DNA from: Trichosphaerium sp. ATCC 40318
Taxonomy: Eukaryota > Discosea > Flabellinia > Trichosidae
NCBI GenBank assembly: GCA_038496445.1
Contig: JALMLS010000376.1
Span: 792,201-856,200 of the forward strand
Length of the DNA: 64,000 nt
Direction of reading: 5' to 3'
Within the stretch, counting starts at the first letter, position 1. Each line of letters begins with the position of its first letter. Made by a program: the position numbers and the translations under genes. Below, piece by piece: positions 9,985 through 21,697 of the stretch. Under the pieces are notes generated by a model. The model did not search any database. It was not told where the DNA came from and was given only the letters and a program-made list of their open reading frames with translations.

Positions 9985-11723
9985 GTCTAATATTCATGTT
10001 GTGGTTATTGGTGGAGGAATGGCCGGTACGAATGCTATTAATCGATGTGTTAACGCCTTACCACGCGTTTGACGTTGTTTTTACACTTGACAAACGCTTT
10101 TTTACGTGATTAGGATCTGTTATATTTCAAAAACTTGATAAAATGAATGGTATTGATGTAACGCTCATAGATTGCCATGTACACTACTACACGAAATGTT
10201 AGCCAGCTTTTAAGTAAAATCTTTTAAGGATGTTTTTGAAGCTGTGCCGTTCTCTACATCAATGTGTTTTGAAGTAGACATTCAAGAAACAGTAAAAAAA
10301 CTTCAGACAGTTGTCGTTAAAGTAAGAGAATCACACATTCTTGATTGACTATGTTGGATCGTTAACTTGGTTAGCACTCGGCATGCATCACAGACCCTTC
10401 AACAACCTTCATCAAAGGCAAAGTAAAGAAACTGACAAACAAGTTGGTGATTCTTGAAGATCAAACTGTATTTTTCGACTATGTTGCGATTTGTACAGGG
10501 CACGTGTTGTAAACCGTTTTTCATTTAACTTTTTCATAAGGTACTCTTGGACTTGTCGTCAAGATTCTCTTGTCAATGTGATTGATGGCTTCTCTTGGAG
10601 AGAAGGTTTAGGAGATATTGCAATATCTGTGGCGTCTAGTTCGTTCTTAATTATCGGTGCAGGTACCTTCTTGGCTCTTTCTACAGACCTTTGTTTACTT
10701 ATGTTTACAGGAATAATTGCACTACGTATGGCACATGAGATTAAACAGAAATCTCCAACATCTTCTGTTGTAGTTGCAACGCGACACTCCAGAATATTCT
10801 CAGAGTAAGTGCCAATAGGCCGGCTGTGTAAGTGATTGTATGTTTTAGGGAGTTTTTAGAAAGTGGGTGTGAGCAACACTTGGTACAACAACTACAACAT
10901 AAAGGTGTTGTATTCTATTTCAACACCTCTGTTGACAAAAAAAGCGAGAACACGTACAGCATAAAGGGTGTCAAGAAACCCATTACAGCAACACAAGTAC
11001 GAAGTAATACTAAAGTGTCAAGAAATAATAATGTGGTTTTAGGTTTTATGGTGTGAAACGCCGTCTCCAAACACCAAATTCCTTGAGTCTCATTTTTCAA
11101 GTGTACTGACATCTGATGGACATGTCAAGGTCATTAGTAGTATTTAATACGTTGACTAAATATGAGACTTAGGTGGATAAACGACTTAATATCAGTGGTC
11201 ATTCGAATATTTTTGCATTAGGTGATGTCATATTCTCGACAGAGTATAAACTTGAAATGCCTGCCATTAACCAGGCAAAATACTTTATAGATACTATGAA
11301 GTGTATTTTGAAAGACCGCACAAGACCAACGTACAAGGTTTGTCATAAGCTGTTAGTTGCCATTGTTTATTTATTCTTTCTTCTAAAAGAGAACAAAGCT
11401 GAAAAGTGTTCCTATTCCTTTGAGTTCATTTGAAACTCTTATTGTATCATATGGCGCGTAAGTATACCTTTTCGTTAAGTTTTGATAAGTATAATGTTAG
11501 ATAAGCGAGTGACTTGCTGTGTAGGGCTGCAACATTACAAAAAGAATCAGCGCAAAAAATGGTGAATACAAACATGAGGTACATTATGGAGCAAGCAACA
11601 GGTGTTAAAAAGACAAACTGGATAAAACGCGTTCCGCAGCTTATAAGAAGAGCTAAGAGTATAGATAGATCTGTAAAGACCAATAGTGATATAACTGGAA
11701 AAGTACAAATCGACTCTCTTTGA
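9985..11723 (+). CDS. FAD-dependent pyridine nucleotide oxidoreductase (FSP1/AIF family-like)
   Basis: The first readable exon is SNIHVVVIGGGMAG, a beta-alpha-beta FAD-binding G-x-G-x-x-G motif, joined over an intron to SVIFQKLDKMNGIDVTLID. Further exons give FFDYVAICTG (conserved ATG-like loop of the family), SSFLIIGAG with IIALRMAHEI (second, NAD(P)H-binding Rossmann), and the C-terminal FAD motif SNIFALGDVIF followed by MPAINQAKYF. The size, about 380-420 residues, suits the AIF/AMID/FSP1 group, which reduces quinones or shuttles electrons at membranes. The second Rossmann lacks the usual third glycine (GAGIIA rather than GxGxxG), so NAD(P)H preference is uncertain. The C-terminal exon (to TGA 11721-11723) is basic. 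The start lies in an unresolved upstream exon. The NmrA-like gene follows within about 30 bases. Confidence 0.75.
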
Positions 11724-11752
11724 TGTTTGGGTTTTTCATAAAGACAAAATAG

Positions 11753-12947
11753 GTGTTGGTATTCGCTATCACTATCATTGGAAGACATTCAGCACTCGAA
11801 CTCATTAACAAGTGTAACTGTAACCCGAGAATTTGTGAGGAGGAACGGCATGGTAAGCAATGTTTGTGTAACTTTTTCATTTTCGCTTATTACCTCAGGA
11901 TTTCCAAGACTTTTGGCTGGTTATAAACCAGATATTTATTACTTTGACTTCAAGAAAGTATCTTCTATAAGACTACTGCTCAAAGGTACGCATTATTGAG
12001 TGCTTTGGTTAGGCTTAACAATCTTTAAGGAGTTGAGAAAGTTGTTTTTGCGCCAGATAATGGATTTGAGTTGGTTGAACATACAACAGCTTTTGTGGAA
12101 GCTTTAAAAGGGAATAAAACTGTTAAGCACATCGTCTTTATAGTGATGGCAACACTTCCACCGACTTCAGAACCTTTCAAGTCATGGCTGAAGAAGTGTC
12201 ACGATATGTTTCAAGTACTACATAATGATGTTCGGTTTTGCCCTTTTAACGTTGCTTGATTAGAAACTAAACATACCCGTCACAACCTTACAGCCGCACA
12301 TGGTAATAGAATCGCATATGCATTGGGATGGTGAAAATATAAGGTCAACGGGAAGTTTTATTTGGCCAATAGCAAGAAGTGGCATGGGACAAGTGGTACT
12401 CTCTTTTTGTTTATGGTCTTTATCTAATTAATGTATTTATTCGCTTAGATATCATGTAAAGATGTAGCCGAATGTATTCACGCTATATTAAGGAACCCGA
12501 AAAAGCATGAATGGAAGGCATACGGACTAGGAGGACCAGAGAATTTGAAAGTGACTAAATACTTGAAAGCTGTATCTAAAATAGGTACTTTAGTTGCTTT
12601 TGTGTTGCTTTTCCTTCATAGTTAAAGGCTTGTATATAGTTGGAGAGGAGCTATTTCTTGTGCAACTATCGTGGGATGCTTGGATAAGACATGTTGTTGG
12701 CGATGGAATGACAGAAAAGTTTGCAAGAGAAGTAATGATACCATGGCATAACAATTTTGAACAATGTCCTCCACAAGCACATAATGTAGAAATGTTACTT
12801 GGTAGATCTCCAATGGTACATATAATACACGCTCACACTATTAAATAAGATAAATACTGACGCCTTTCTCATTAGAGTCTTGAAGATTGGGTCAAAGAAA
12901 ATGCTCATTTCTTTCTTCTTTCCAAGTCAGACGAAGAATCGTCATAA
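11753..12947 (+). CDS. NmrA-like atypical SDR, NAD(P)-binding protein
   Basis: Successive exons read ITIIGRHSALELINKC (first strand and helix of a Rossmann fold, in place of GxxGxxG), YYFDFKKVSSIRLLLKGVEK, VVFAPDNGFELVEHTTAF, NKTVKHIVFI, LNIPVTTLQPHMVIESHM, SFIWPIARSGMGQ, ISCKDVAECIHAIL and YGLGGPENLKVTKYLKAVS, ending SLEDWVKENAHFF and TAA 12945-12947. The order matches NmrA/HSCARG-type SDR proteins: D-F-x-x-x-x-S-L, GVxxVVFA, VKHIV, TxLxPxxxxE, and V-DVAE. Such proteins sense redox state or act as oxidoreductases without the classical YxxxK pair. The glycine motif is degenerate. The first codon is unclear, because the frame is open from 11753 but preceded by an in-frame TAG. An ATG at 11778 exists in another frame. 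It may be co-expressed with the oxidoreductase just upstream. Confidence 0.7.
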
Positions 12948-13450
12948 TCACGTGTTTTTTGGGCGTTTGAAAAAAAATGAGTTTTCTAGACGGAGATGAT
13001 AGCTCATCGTAATGCCAATAACAATGTGGTACAACGGCAGGCGTCAAGTAGCGATTGTTACAATTGTAAGCCAAATTGTAAGAAATAGCGAACATTGCTA
13101 AACTTTTAAATTAGTAAAGAAGCGTATGATGGTTGTTTTAGTTTATTCGAGGGCATTTGTCACTTCTACAACACAATACAATTATCCGGAGATTATTGAC
13201 GCTACAAAGCTCTTCTACTTGTGGTAGAAGGCCTGCAGTCACGTGTCAAATAAAAAAACTCCGTGGCGTAGCGTACACTCCATCTGAATGTGTATTTTTT
13301 TTGATCAAAACACTGCCAAAACATCGAGGCTTTGTTACCAAAAGTAGAAGAAATAATGTTAAACCAAGGAGGCGTATGTAGCCTAGGTACATACACCGTA
13401 ATAAATCGAACACAGTTGAATTAGAACAGAACCCTTTTAGAATCCTTTAG
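12948..13450. other. intergenic with a basic open frame of uncertain status
   Basis: A 75-codon open frame on the plus strand (about 13142-13381) follows a plausible ttttag acceptor and ends SRRNNVKPRRRM before TAG. It is arginine-rich and could be the last exon of a small mitochondrial or ribosomal protein, but I do not recognise it and see no initiator in frame. The remainder shows nothing. Confidence 0.25.
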
Positions 13451-16439
13451 GAGTCTAATACTGGCGTAGGCTGTCTGGGTTTATTACTACTCGTATTATT
13501 CGTAAACACCTCTTTCTGCCTTAGGGGTAATGATACCATAGTATTGGGTATGAGCTACCCACATAACTCAACAAATGACTTATGGGTACAGATCTTTTTT
13601 TGTGTTTTGTAGATGTCAAGTGACTGATTTTGTGAGTAGAACAAGCGCGGAGAAGCTCATTTAGCTGGAGTCGAGTTATGGATGAACAGAACGAATGCTA
13701 GAGGAGGTATAACAGTCGCAGGGAAGAACTACACCGTACGCAGAATCAAATATTATTATTTTCTAATATTCGTCGAATAGATTGCTCTTGAGGCTCTACA
13801 AGATGATTTTACTACCAATGTGGTAGTGAACAATTATAAAATACTTCTTTCAGAACACCCTGAGATTGATTACTTTCTTGGTTAGTGTCTACTGTTATTC
13901 TATCACGTTCTTACTTGCAAAGGTCCTTCCTTGTCTGCAAACAGTATTGCTGTTGCTCGAGAAGTCACAGAGAGTGCTGAAAAGTTACTGATAGGCTTGA
14001 CAGTATCTTCTGATACTTTTGCTCAAAGTGGAAGTCATTCATTTGCGACACTTCCTCAAACTTCAAGGTGTTTTAATTTTTTTGACCGAAACGCTTATTT
14101 GCTTACTTTATTTTTTCGACTTTCTCATGTGACAATGCCATTCCTTCGATCAAACCACTTCGAGACTGTAACCTATATTATTATGGACGATTTAGGAGAG
14201 CTCGCTTGCAATGGATTCACCGACCTTGTACAACGAAAGACTGCTATCAACTTCTTTGATTTTTGATTAGGGACTAGAAAATGGGTTCTCGGAACCCAGT
14301 GTTTTTCGTGTGGAGAATGTCGATTCGCCAACACATGTTCAAAATTGGACAATAGCCCTTGAAGCACGTGATAAACATTCTATTTTTAGAATACTTACAA
14401 CAATTCAACAGGAAATTATTGGGCTAAACAGCGATGTGCTATTTGCTTGTGGAGCTGCTCCTCAAGCTGCTGTTAATTTCATGCTGCCAAAAATGAGGTT
14501 GGCGGATTGGACACCAAAGGCGTTCTTCTCATTGCCTTTTGGGTCATGGACAGCATGGGATGTACAAGACAGAGCGTATATTAGTGGTGTTAGAGGTGTA
14601 TGTCATAGCATCTATCTGTTGTGTTTTGTTTAGCATTCTGACGTAATTATTTAGACCAGTATCAAGTCAAGGCGCAAAGGCCAATACTTCGGTACTCTAC
14701 GGGATTACATAGAGTTGTTGGTACTATCACATCCACACGTTGAGGGCGATAATCGTATGACAGCATCTGTAGTTTCAATGGCTTGCACTGTTCTTGAAGC
14801 AGCTTTAAATGTAAGTCCGTATTTTTGTGCTTGACTAAACAACAAACTCTAGGCGAGCAACAGTGTCGAAACAGAAGATGTGATAGCATCCCTTAAAACA
14901 GTTGATATCAATACTTTTTTGGGTAGAGTATGTCTCACTTAACAGCAGTACTTTAAGCAACGTAGCATACTAATATTGTTTACTAGCTTCGATATTCGCC
15001 AAAGAATGAGCAACTTGCTGATGGTACAATGGCTCAGCTTATAAATGGCTCTGACGAAGTTGTGGGACCTCTTTTAAGTGCTTCAGCTCGATTTATTGTT
15101 CCAATGCCAACATGGAAAGAAAGAATATTTAAGGAAACGTTTGGTACTGTAACATGATCTGTAAACACTGACGTATTTAATGAAGGTGAAAGCCCGTATG
15201 AAATAGCTGTGATTGTAGCTGTTATTGTTGCTTTCGCACTGACAATGTGCTTTGCTGTATATATCATAGCGTACAAACAAAGTCTTAAGTGTACGTACTC
15301 AGCAACCTTCTGAAAAAAAGAGGTGAAATCAATACAAGCCAATTCACTTTTGTGTAGATTCTTCTCCAGTGTTCATGATTGGTATTCTCATTGGAGCAAA
15401 CCTGATATTCTTCAGTACTCTCTTTGGATCTCCCAATAATAGTCAAACCTATGCATGTCACATACACGACTGGTTTCTATTTTTAGGAGTCAATCTTATG
15501 TTTGGGCACGTGTTTTCAAGCGTTTACTTTCACAGTGTTTTATTTATCCTTATTTTTAGCTGTTTGTTCGCTAAATCATGGCGTGTCTATTTCCTTTTTA
15601 AAGCTTCTAAGTTTTTAAAACCTATCAAGATAACAGATTTACAAGTTGCAACTTATGTTGCATTGTTCTGTACTCTTTGTATTGTATCCTCACTACTTTT
15701 TTACTCGTTTGAAGATTTCAACCAGTTTAACGATACACTCCTTCACATACAAAAGGCGTTATGCTCAGCGTTTAGTATACTTCTCAAGCCATCACAGATT
15801 GTGGTTATCGATACATATCGCGTTTCCTTGAACTACTATGAGTGTACATTTACAACAGCTTCAACAGTTATTGAAGCAATACAATATGTTTCTATTGTAC
15901 GCTTTGACATACTTACTTATCAATACACTGACAAATTATAGCTTGTGGTGATGGTGATTGGATGCTACACAGCTTTTTTGATTCGTAAAGTACCTCAGAA
16001 CATATTCAATGAAAGCAAGGTTTGTTTAGTCAGTTGTCTATTTCAATCTCAAAGTCTTGTTAGATGATTGGATTCTCGATTTACAACATGACATTATTTA
16101 TGGCTGTAGCTACTATTGCAAGATATACGATCGTTTCGGAAGGATCTAGAGAACAAAGATATATCATACACTCATTCTGTGTCATTCTAAGTGCAGGTAA
16201 CTCTAAGCAATAATGGCTAAGTTGTTATGTTGACCTCGGAACTAGGCTTGAGTATTATTACACTGTTTTTACTAACAAACAAAAATGAAAACACCTTAAG
16301 CAATATTGGATCTAATTTCTCTGTGGACAGTCAGCTAGATACTGCTCGTGGTGAAAAACGAATTGCTGAAATAGAATCTAAAATAGACCAGTTACAAACT
16401 CTCCTTGTAAAAGAGAAGGAAGCTCTACAAAACAGCTAG
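13451..16439 (+). CDS. class C GPCR, GABA-B/metabotropic-like, copy A
   Basis: Cell-surface receptor. The first readable exon is a signal-peptide-like hydrophobic run leading into GNDTIVLGMSY. The extracellular ligand-binding domain (Peripla_BP/ANF type) follows: EAHLAGVELWMNRTNARGG, IDYFLGPSLSANSIAVA, LIGLTVSSDTFAQSGSHS, then YIIMDDLGELACNGF and LFACGAAPQAAVNF. Transmembrane segments follow: YEIAVIVAVIVAFALTMCF, MIGILIGANLIFFSTLF, the HIHDWFLFLGVNLMFGHVF region (7tm_3 TM3), LQVATYVALFCTLCIV, and VPQNIFNESK with MIGFSIYN, the class C TM6-TM7 signature. The cytoplasmic tail is a short coiled coil (EKRIAEIESKIDQLQTLL). About 14 introns. No initiator ATG is in frame, so a small first exon is missing. 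Near-identical blocks with copy B show a tandem duplication. Ligand unknown. Confidence 0.82.
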
Positions 16440-16652
16440 GCTCGCTCAGATTTTATGTAGATAAAAATGTCTTTGTAGTAAACAAGTTTTGTTTCTTCAC
16501 CTCGAACTCAAAAAACGACATTTTGACAATTAGCATTGTTACGCGACGTGTGTATTCGCACTCAATATATTGTCCGTTATTGTAGCTGACGATTAAATGA
16601 AAAAGCCTAGCTCTTGCAGGAAACAATAGAAGTGAGTGTATACGCTTTGTAG

Positions 16653-16868
16653 TTGTTGAACGCAGTTAAACTACAATTGTTGCTTGAACCACGAATTTTC
16701 TCGTACAAGTTAAACCTTCAACGTTACGTGGAACAGCTACACATGTTAATTACATCTATTTACGGACAATCACGTTTTTTAATTGTTAACGAGTCTAATA
16801 ATAGGTGAGTTTTTAATCAAAATATCTCTCTTCATCTTCTTTGTAGACAGCCAATAGTGTTCAAATAA
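16653..16868 (+). CDS. possible small spliced gene in the GPCR spacer
   Basis: An exon after a tag acceptor reads LLNAVKLQLLLEPRIFSYKL, then LQRYVEQLHMLITSIYGQSR and FLIVNESNN, meets a gtgagt donor at 16805, and joins in phase over a 42-base intron to RQPIVFK and TAA, which overlaps an AATAAA. The joint keeps frame, which argues for a real gene, but the start is not found and no family is recognised. It lies in the 660-base spacer between the two GPCR copies; the rest of the spacer (16440-16652, 16869-17096) shows nothing clear. Confidence 0.3.
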
Positions 16869-17096
16869 AAAACGCCCGAAAACTGCATAGCGTAATCGCA
16901 AAAACTAGTAATTGTGTATTATTTCGTCCAGGAAAATTTAAAACAACACGTGAACGCGGTAGTCGCCAATTTACTTACAAATGTCGTTAAAACAACCAAT
17001 CAAGAGTTGCCTAGGTACATCAAAATTAGCAATCCATAAACTGTATCAACACAAAAGCTGTTTTACACTTTAAAACAACAACATCATCATTGTGGT

Positions 17097-20069
17097 CTAA
17101 TAATAAATGGTGTAGGATGGTTGATTTTATTACTACACGTGGTGTTCATACCTGAAGTCTATTGTCTTCGTGGTAACAATACTATAATCTTGGGTATGAG
17201 TTATACAACAAACTCAACGAACAGTTTGTGGGTAAAGATTAGAATTTGTTTGGCCCAACTATTCATTTTAGTCATATAGAATGAGCGTGGAAGAGCGCAG
17301 TTAGCGGGTGTAGAGTTCTGTGTGAATAGAGTAAATGCGAGAGGAGGTATCAAAGTTTCAGGGAAGAACTACACGGTACACAGAACAGCAGAAATCCATT
17401 TTGCTAAATGGTGTTTTAATATTCTTTACAGATTGCTCTGGAGCTCTTACAAGACGATTTGAACCAACAAGTGGTTATTTCGAATTATAAAACACTTGTT
17501 GCGAATCCTGAGATCGATTACTTTCTTGGTTAGTGTTCTCTTGTGTACTTTTACAGTTCTTACTATTTTAGGTCCTTTTGGTGCTACAAACAGTGTTGCT
17601 GTTGCACAAGACGTTACAGAGAGTGCTGAAAAGTTACTGATAGGCTTGACAGTATCTTCTGATACTTTTGCTCAAAGTGGAAGTCATTCATTTGCGACAC
17701 TTCCTCAAACTTCAAGGTATTTTAATTTTTTTGATGAACGAAACGCTTATTTCTATTTTTGAAGACTTTCTCATGTGACACTTCCATTTCTTCGATCGAA
17801 TAGATTCGAAACAGCAAGTTATATTATCATGGACGATCTGGGAAAGACAGCATGTGATGGATTTACCGAACTCGTTAGAAACAAATCAAATTCCCTTTTT
17901 GTTTGATTTTTTTCTGTTGTAGGGGCGAGTAAACGGTATTGTTGTTGAGTCCTTTCATGTAGAGAATTCGGATTCACCAACGCATGTTCAAAATTGGACA
18001 AGAACACTTGAAGCACGTGATAAATAATCGGTCACAGTTTTTTCTTACATTTTTCCAAAAGGCTATTATTGAGCGGGACAGTGATGTTTTGTTCGCTTGT
18101 GGAGGTGTACCTCAACTACCTGTAAGTTTTATGCTTCCTAAAATGAGAGCAGCGGACTGGTTACCAAAAGTGTTTATCTCGTTACCTTTTGTATCGTGGC
18201 CAAGATGGAACGAACAAGATAGAGAGTACATAAGTGGTGTTAGTGGTGTATGTGATTGAAGTTTTTGTATTTTCTTGTAATTGAGTTGTAATGTTGTCTT
18301 AGACCAGCATCAAGTCAAAGCGCACAGGCTATTACTTTGGCAGTACCCAAGAATACCTAGATGCATTTGCAATGGAATATCCGGACTTTCAAAATGAGGT
18401 TAGTTTGATAGCAGCTACTGCTTCAGTAGCTTGTACTGTACTTGAAGCCGCGTTAAACGTAAGTCTTCATATTTGGTTTTTGTTAGGTAACCAACAAATT
18501 AGGACAGCGAAAGTGTTAATACAGAAGATGTGATAGCATCCCTTAAAACAGTTGATATCAATACTTTTTTGGGTAGAGTACGTCTCTTAAAAGCAATACT
18601 TGAAGATAGTGGTGCACACTAACTCTGTTTGCAAGCTCCGATTCTCACCTAATAATGAGCAACTCACTGATGGTATAATGGAACAGATTATAAATGGATC
18701 TGAAGAAGCTGTGGGACCTCTTTTAAGTGCTTCAGCTCAATTTATTGTTCCAATGCCAACATGGAAAGAAAGAATATTTAAGGAAACGTTTGGTAATACA
18801 TATAGTATCTAAAAACCTAAATTCTTTATAAAGGTGATAGCCCATATGAGGTAGCAATAATTGTAGTTGTTATTATTGCTTTCTTAATGACAATGTGCTT
18901 TGCTGTATACATCATAGCGTACAAGCAAAGTCTTAAGTGTATGTTCAAATCAATACAATCTATTCACTTTTTTGTGTAGATTCTTCTCCAGTGTTCATGA
19001 TTGGTATTCTCATTGGAGCAAATCTGATATTCTTCAGTACTCTCTTTGCATCTCCAAACAATAGTCAAACCTATGCATGTCATTTGAACAACTGGTTTCT
19101 ATTTTTAGGAGTCAATCTTATGTTTGGGCACGTGTTTTCAAGCGTTTACTTTCACAGTATTTTTTATTTATCCTTGTTTTTAGCTGTTTGTTCGCTAAAT
19201 CATGGCGTGTCTATTTTCTTTTTAAAGGATTAAAGTCATTAGAGCCTATCAGGATAACAGACTTGCAGGTTGCAACTTATGTTGCGTTCTTCTGTACTCT
19301 TTGTATTGTATCCTCACTACATTTTTTACTCCGCACTGTTTAACCTTTTGAAGTTTTCAACCAGTTAATTATATGCTCCTTTACATAACAGGTATTGTGT
19401 TCAATATTTAGCATACTTCTCGAGCCTTCAGAGATTGTGGTTATCGATACATATCGCGTTTCTTTCAACTACTATGAGTGTACATTTTCAACAGCTTCAA
19501 CAGTTTTTGAAGCAATACAATATGCATCTATTGTACGCTTTGACATACTTACTTATCAATACACTGACAACCGATAGCTTGTGGTGATGGTGGTTGGATG
19601 CTACACAGCGTTTTTGATTCGTAAAGTACCTCAGAACATATTCAATGAAAGCAAGGTTTGTTTAGTCAGTTTTCTATTTCAATCTCAAAGTCTTGTTAGA
19701 TGATTGGATTCTCGATTTACAACATGACATTATTTATGGCTGTAGCTACTATTGCAAGATATACGATCGTTTCAGAAGGATCTAGAGAACAAAGATATAT
19801 CATACACTCACTTTGCGTCATTCTAAGTGCAGGTAACTCAAAAGCCATCAGATATATTTGGTTCGTTGCCAACTCATTTAGGTTTGAGTGTCATCGCAAT
19901 GTTTATATTATCCAACAACAGGGAAAAAAGCCTAGAAGGCGTGACATCTAACTACTCTGTGGACAGCCAGCTAGATAAACTGGATAGTAAAAAACGAATT
20001 GCTGAAATACAAGCTCAAATAGATCAATTGGAATCTCTACTTCGAAAGATTAAGAAAGCTTCAAACTAA
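17097..20069 (+). CDS. class C GPCR, GABA-B/metabotropic-like, copy B
   Basis: Tandem paralogue of the gene at 13451-16439, with the same exon order. It has a hydrophobic leader (about 17110-17160, ending FIPEVYCLRGN), a ligand-binding domain with IDYFLGPFGATNSVAVAQ and the identical block LLIGLTVSSDTFAQSGSHSF, then LFACGGVPQLPVSFMLPKM, followed by seven membrane segments including YEVAIIVVVIIAFLMTMCF and MIGILIGANLIFFSTLFAS. It carries the same NESK-MIGFSIYN class C motif and a C-terminal coiled coil (KKRIAEIQAQIDQLESLL), stop TAA 20067-20069. The membrane half is far more alike between copies than the ligand domain, as expected if the sensor half diversifies. Copies could heterodimerise as GABA-B subunits do, which is inference. 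No in-frame ATG is visible at the leader. Confidence 0.82.
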
Positions 20070-20331
20070 ACCGCAAGTAGAACATTAAATAAAGTAGATT
20101 GAAAGTATACACTAGCATAGACTAAGAGAGTATAATTAGTATTTTAATCTATTCGACAGTCACGTGACAGATGATTAAAGGCATCCACACAATTAACCTT
20201 GAGAGAACTTGAGTAACTGACGAACGCATCAAAGTGCTCAATACACTCAAAAGTGTAAATTCAATTAGCCTTTAAGCGCTGGCTGGTGTTCATGTGATTG
20301 AGTCACAAACTAATTTAATTTTATTTTTCTT
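20070..20331. other. convergent intergenic spacer
   Basis: Spacer between the convergent GPCR copy B and the secreted protein on the minus strand. AT-rich, with a gtcacgtgacag palindrome near 20160. No gene seen. Confidence 0.4.
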
Positions 20332-20784
20332 TTACCCACTACACAATCCGTTGTTTGGTATAATAGGATGGGTCGTTGGCGAGACACTGACAAGACCTCC
20401 CCAACAAAAAGGAGAAATAGGACTTGTGAAGATATAAAACGATGTAACGTTCCAATCATCATCTGCTGCTGTAAATTTCAAGCGTAGTTGTACACCAGTG
20501 AGCGTCTTTGATGCGTCTCTAACTGGTTGATTTTCTTGAACGAATACACTCAATCCTCCTTCTTGAAAATCGTCGATACCTGCATTATCAAGGTCTGAAC
20601 TCCATGATGAGGTTGTTCCATCACTGTAAACATATCGCCAGCTGGGAGGGATATCAGTACCAGCAAAAGGAGTATCTGCAGTGGTAGCAGCGACCATATT
20701 GGCACCAGGAATATTATCGTTGATGCATGAGACTGTAATGCATAACGTAAAGAGGAGAAGTGAAAGTGAGAGCGTTTGAGACAT
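20332..20784 (-). CDS. small secreted protein, paralogue A of head-to-head pair
   Basis: Intronless 150-residue protein starting MSQTLSLSLLLFTLCITVSC, a clear signal peptide. The mature part has WRYVYSDGTTSSWSSDLDNA, FVQENQPVRDASKTLTGVQL, FYIFTSPISPFCWGG and ends PNNGLC. Four Cys are visible after the signal. Aromatic-rich alternating strands suggest a beta sandwich. No known family recognised. A close paralogue lies head-to-head at 21233-21697. Extracellular; role unknown (adhesion, defence or coat are guesses). Confidence 0.75.
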   Translation of the reverse strand: MSQTLSLSLLLFTLCITVSCINDNIPGANMVAATTADTPFAGTDIPPSWRYVYSDGTTSSWSSDLDNAGIDDFQEGGLSVFVQENQPVRDASKTLTGVQLRLKFTAADDDWNVTSFYIFTSPISPFCWGGLVSVSPTTHPIIPNNGLCSG

Positions 20785-21232
20785 ATTTTTGGAAGCGTGG
20801 CTTTGTGATGTGTTTGTAAAACCTCAACTGACAATTCTTTGTGGTTTTTTTTGTGGCACATTTATTTATTTGGGAAAAGTGCCGACACAAAACTTCTAGT
20901 GAATGATAAAGAACATAAACAAGAGTCAAAGATAGAGTCCCAACAGTAGGTTTAGATTGGGAATACAGCGCGCTCGGTAAAATCACCAGCATTTAGTCCA
21001 AGTTGTACTATTTTTTCACTTGGATTAATTGTAATTTATTGCGTAACAATCACGTGTCAGCATTTACTAAACCGAAAGTACAAACCGCCATAGACAATTA
21101 ATTCATTATTTAACTTCTCGTGCAGTATTTTGTATATAGGATGGATGCACAGTTTAATTGTGAACCGAGAAAGTTGAACATAATTGTTATTTTCAGTTTT
21201 ACGTAAAACTTGCAAACCACGCTTCCAGAAAT
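20785..21232. promoter_or_regulatory. shared divergent promoter region of the secreted pair
   Basis: The 448 bases between two head-to-head paralogues must hold both promoters. The region has an atcacgtgtcag element near 21050. The flanks read as inverted copies near each start (the aacgctctcactttcacttctcc stretch occurs in both orientations), which is simply the coding start of each gene. Confidence 0.45.
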
Positions 21233-21697
21233 ATGCCTCAAACGCTCTCACTTTCACTTCTCCTATTTACATTATGCGTTACGGTCTCATGCATCAATGA
21301 TAATATTCCTGGCGCTAACATGGTCGTAACTATTACTGGAGACTCCCCAGGGGATAACACTGACACAGCCATCAATTGGCGATACGTTTACACTGATGGA
21401 ACGTTCTCAGCATGGAGTTCAAACCTTAATAACGCAGGTCTCGACGACTTTGAGCTTGGAGAAATGAATGTATTCGCACAAGAGAACCAACCAGTTAGAG
21501 ACACATCAAAGACACTTGATGGTGTACAACTTCGATTAGACCCTGCAGGAGCTAACAATAGATGGGGTGTTACAAAGTTTTATGTGTATACTAACCCAAT
21601 CAACCCTCCTTTCTGCTGGGGAACAACAGGAAGTGCTATTAGTGTCACACGTACTACTAACCCTGTAATTACCAGCAACGGATTATGCCCTCCATAA
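21233..21697 (+). CDS. small secreted protein, paralogue B of head-to-head pair
   Basis: Intronless 154-residue protein starting MPQTLSLSLLLFTLCVTVSC, then INDNIPGANMV as in copy A. Conserved blocks: WRYVYTDGTFSAWSSNLNNA, DDFELGEMNVFAQENQPVRD, LDGVQLRL, FYVYTNPINPPFCWG and a final NGLCPP. The stop TAA overlaps an AATAAA (ccataaataaaacc). The pair differs mostly in loops, suggesting diversification of a secreted product. Family unknown. Confidence 0.75.
   Translation: MPQTLSLSLLLFTLCVTVSCINDNIPGANMVVTITGDSPGDNTDTAINWRYVYTDGTFSAWSSNLNNAGLDDFELGEMNVFAQENQPVRDTSKTLDGVQLRLDPAGANNRWGVTKFYVYTNPINPPFCWGTTGSAISVTRTTNPVITSNGLCPP

Noticed and set aside
13157-13381. Ribosomal protein S12 or L34 of mitochondria
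   Set aside because: The arginine-rich end suggested this, but the family signatures are absent and the frame has no ATG.
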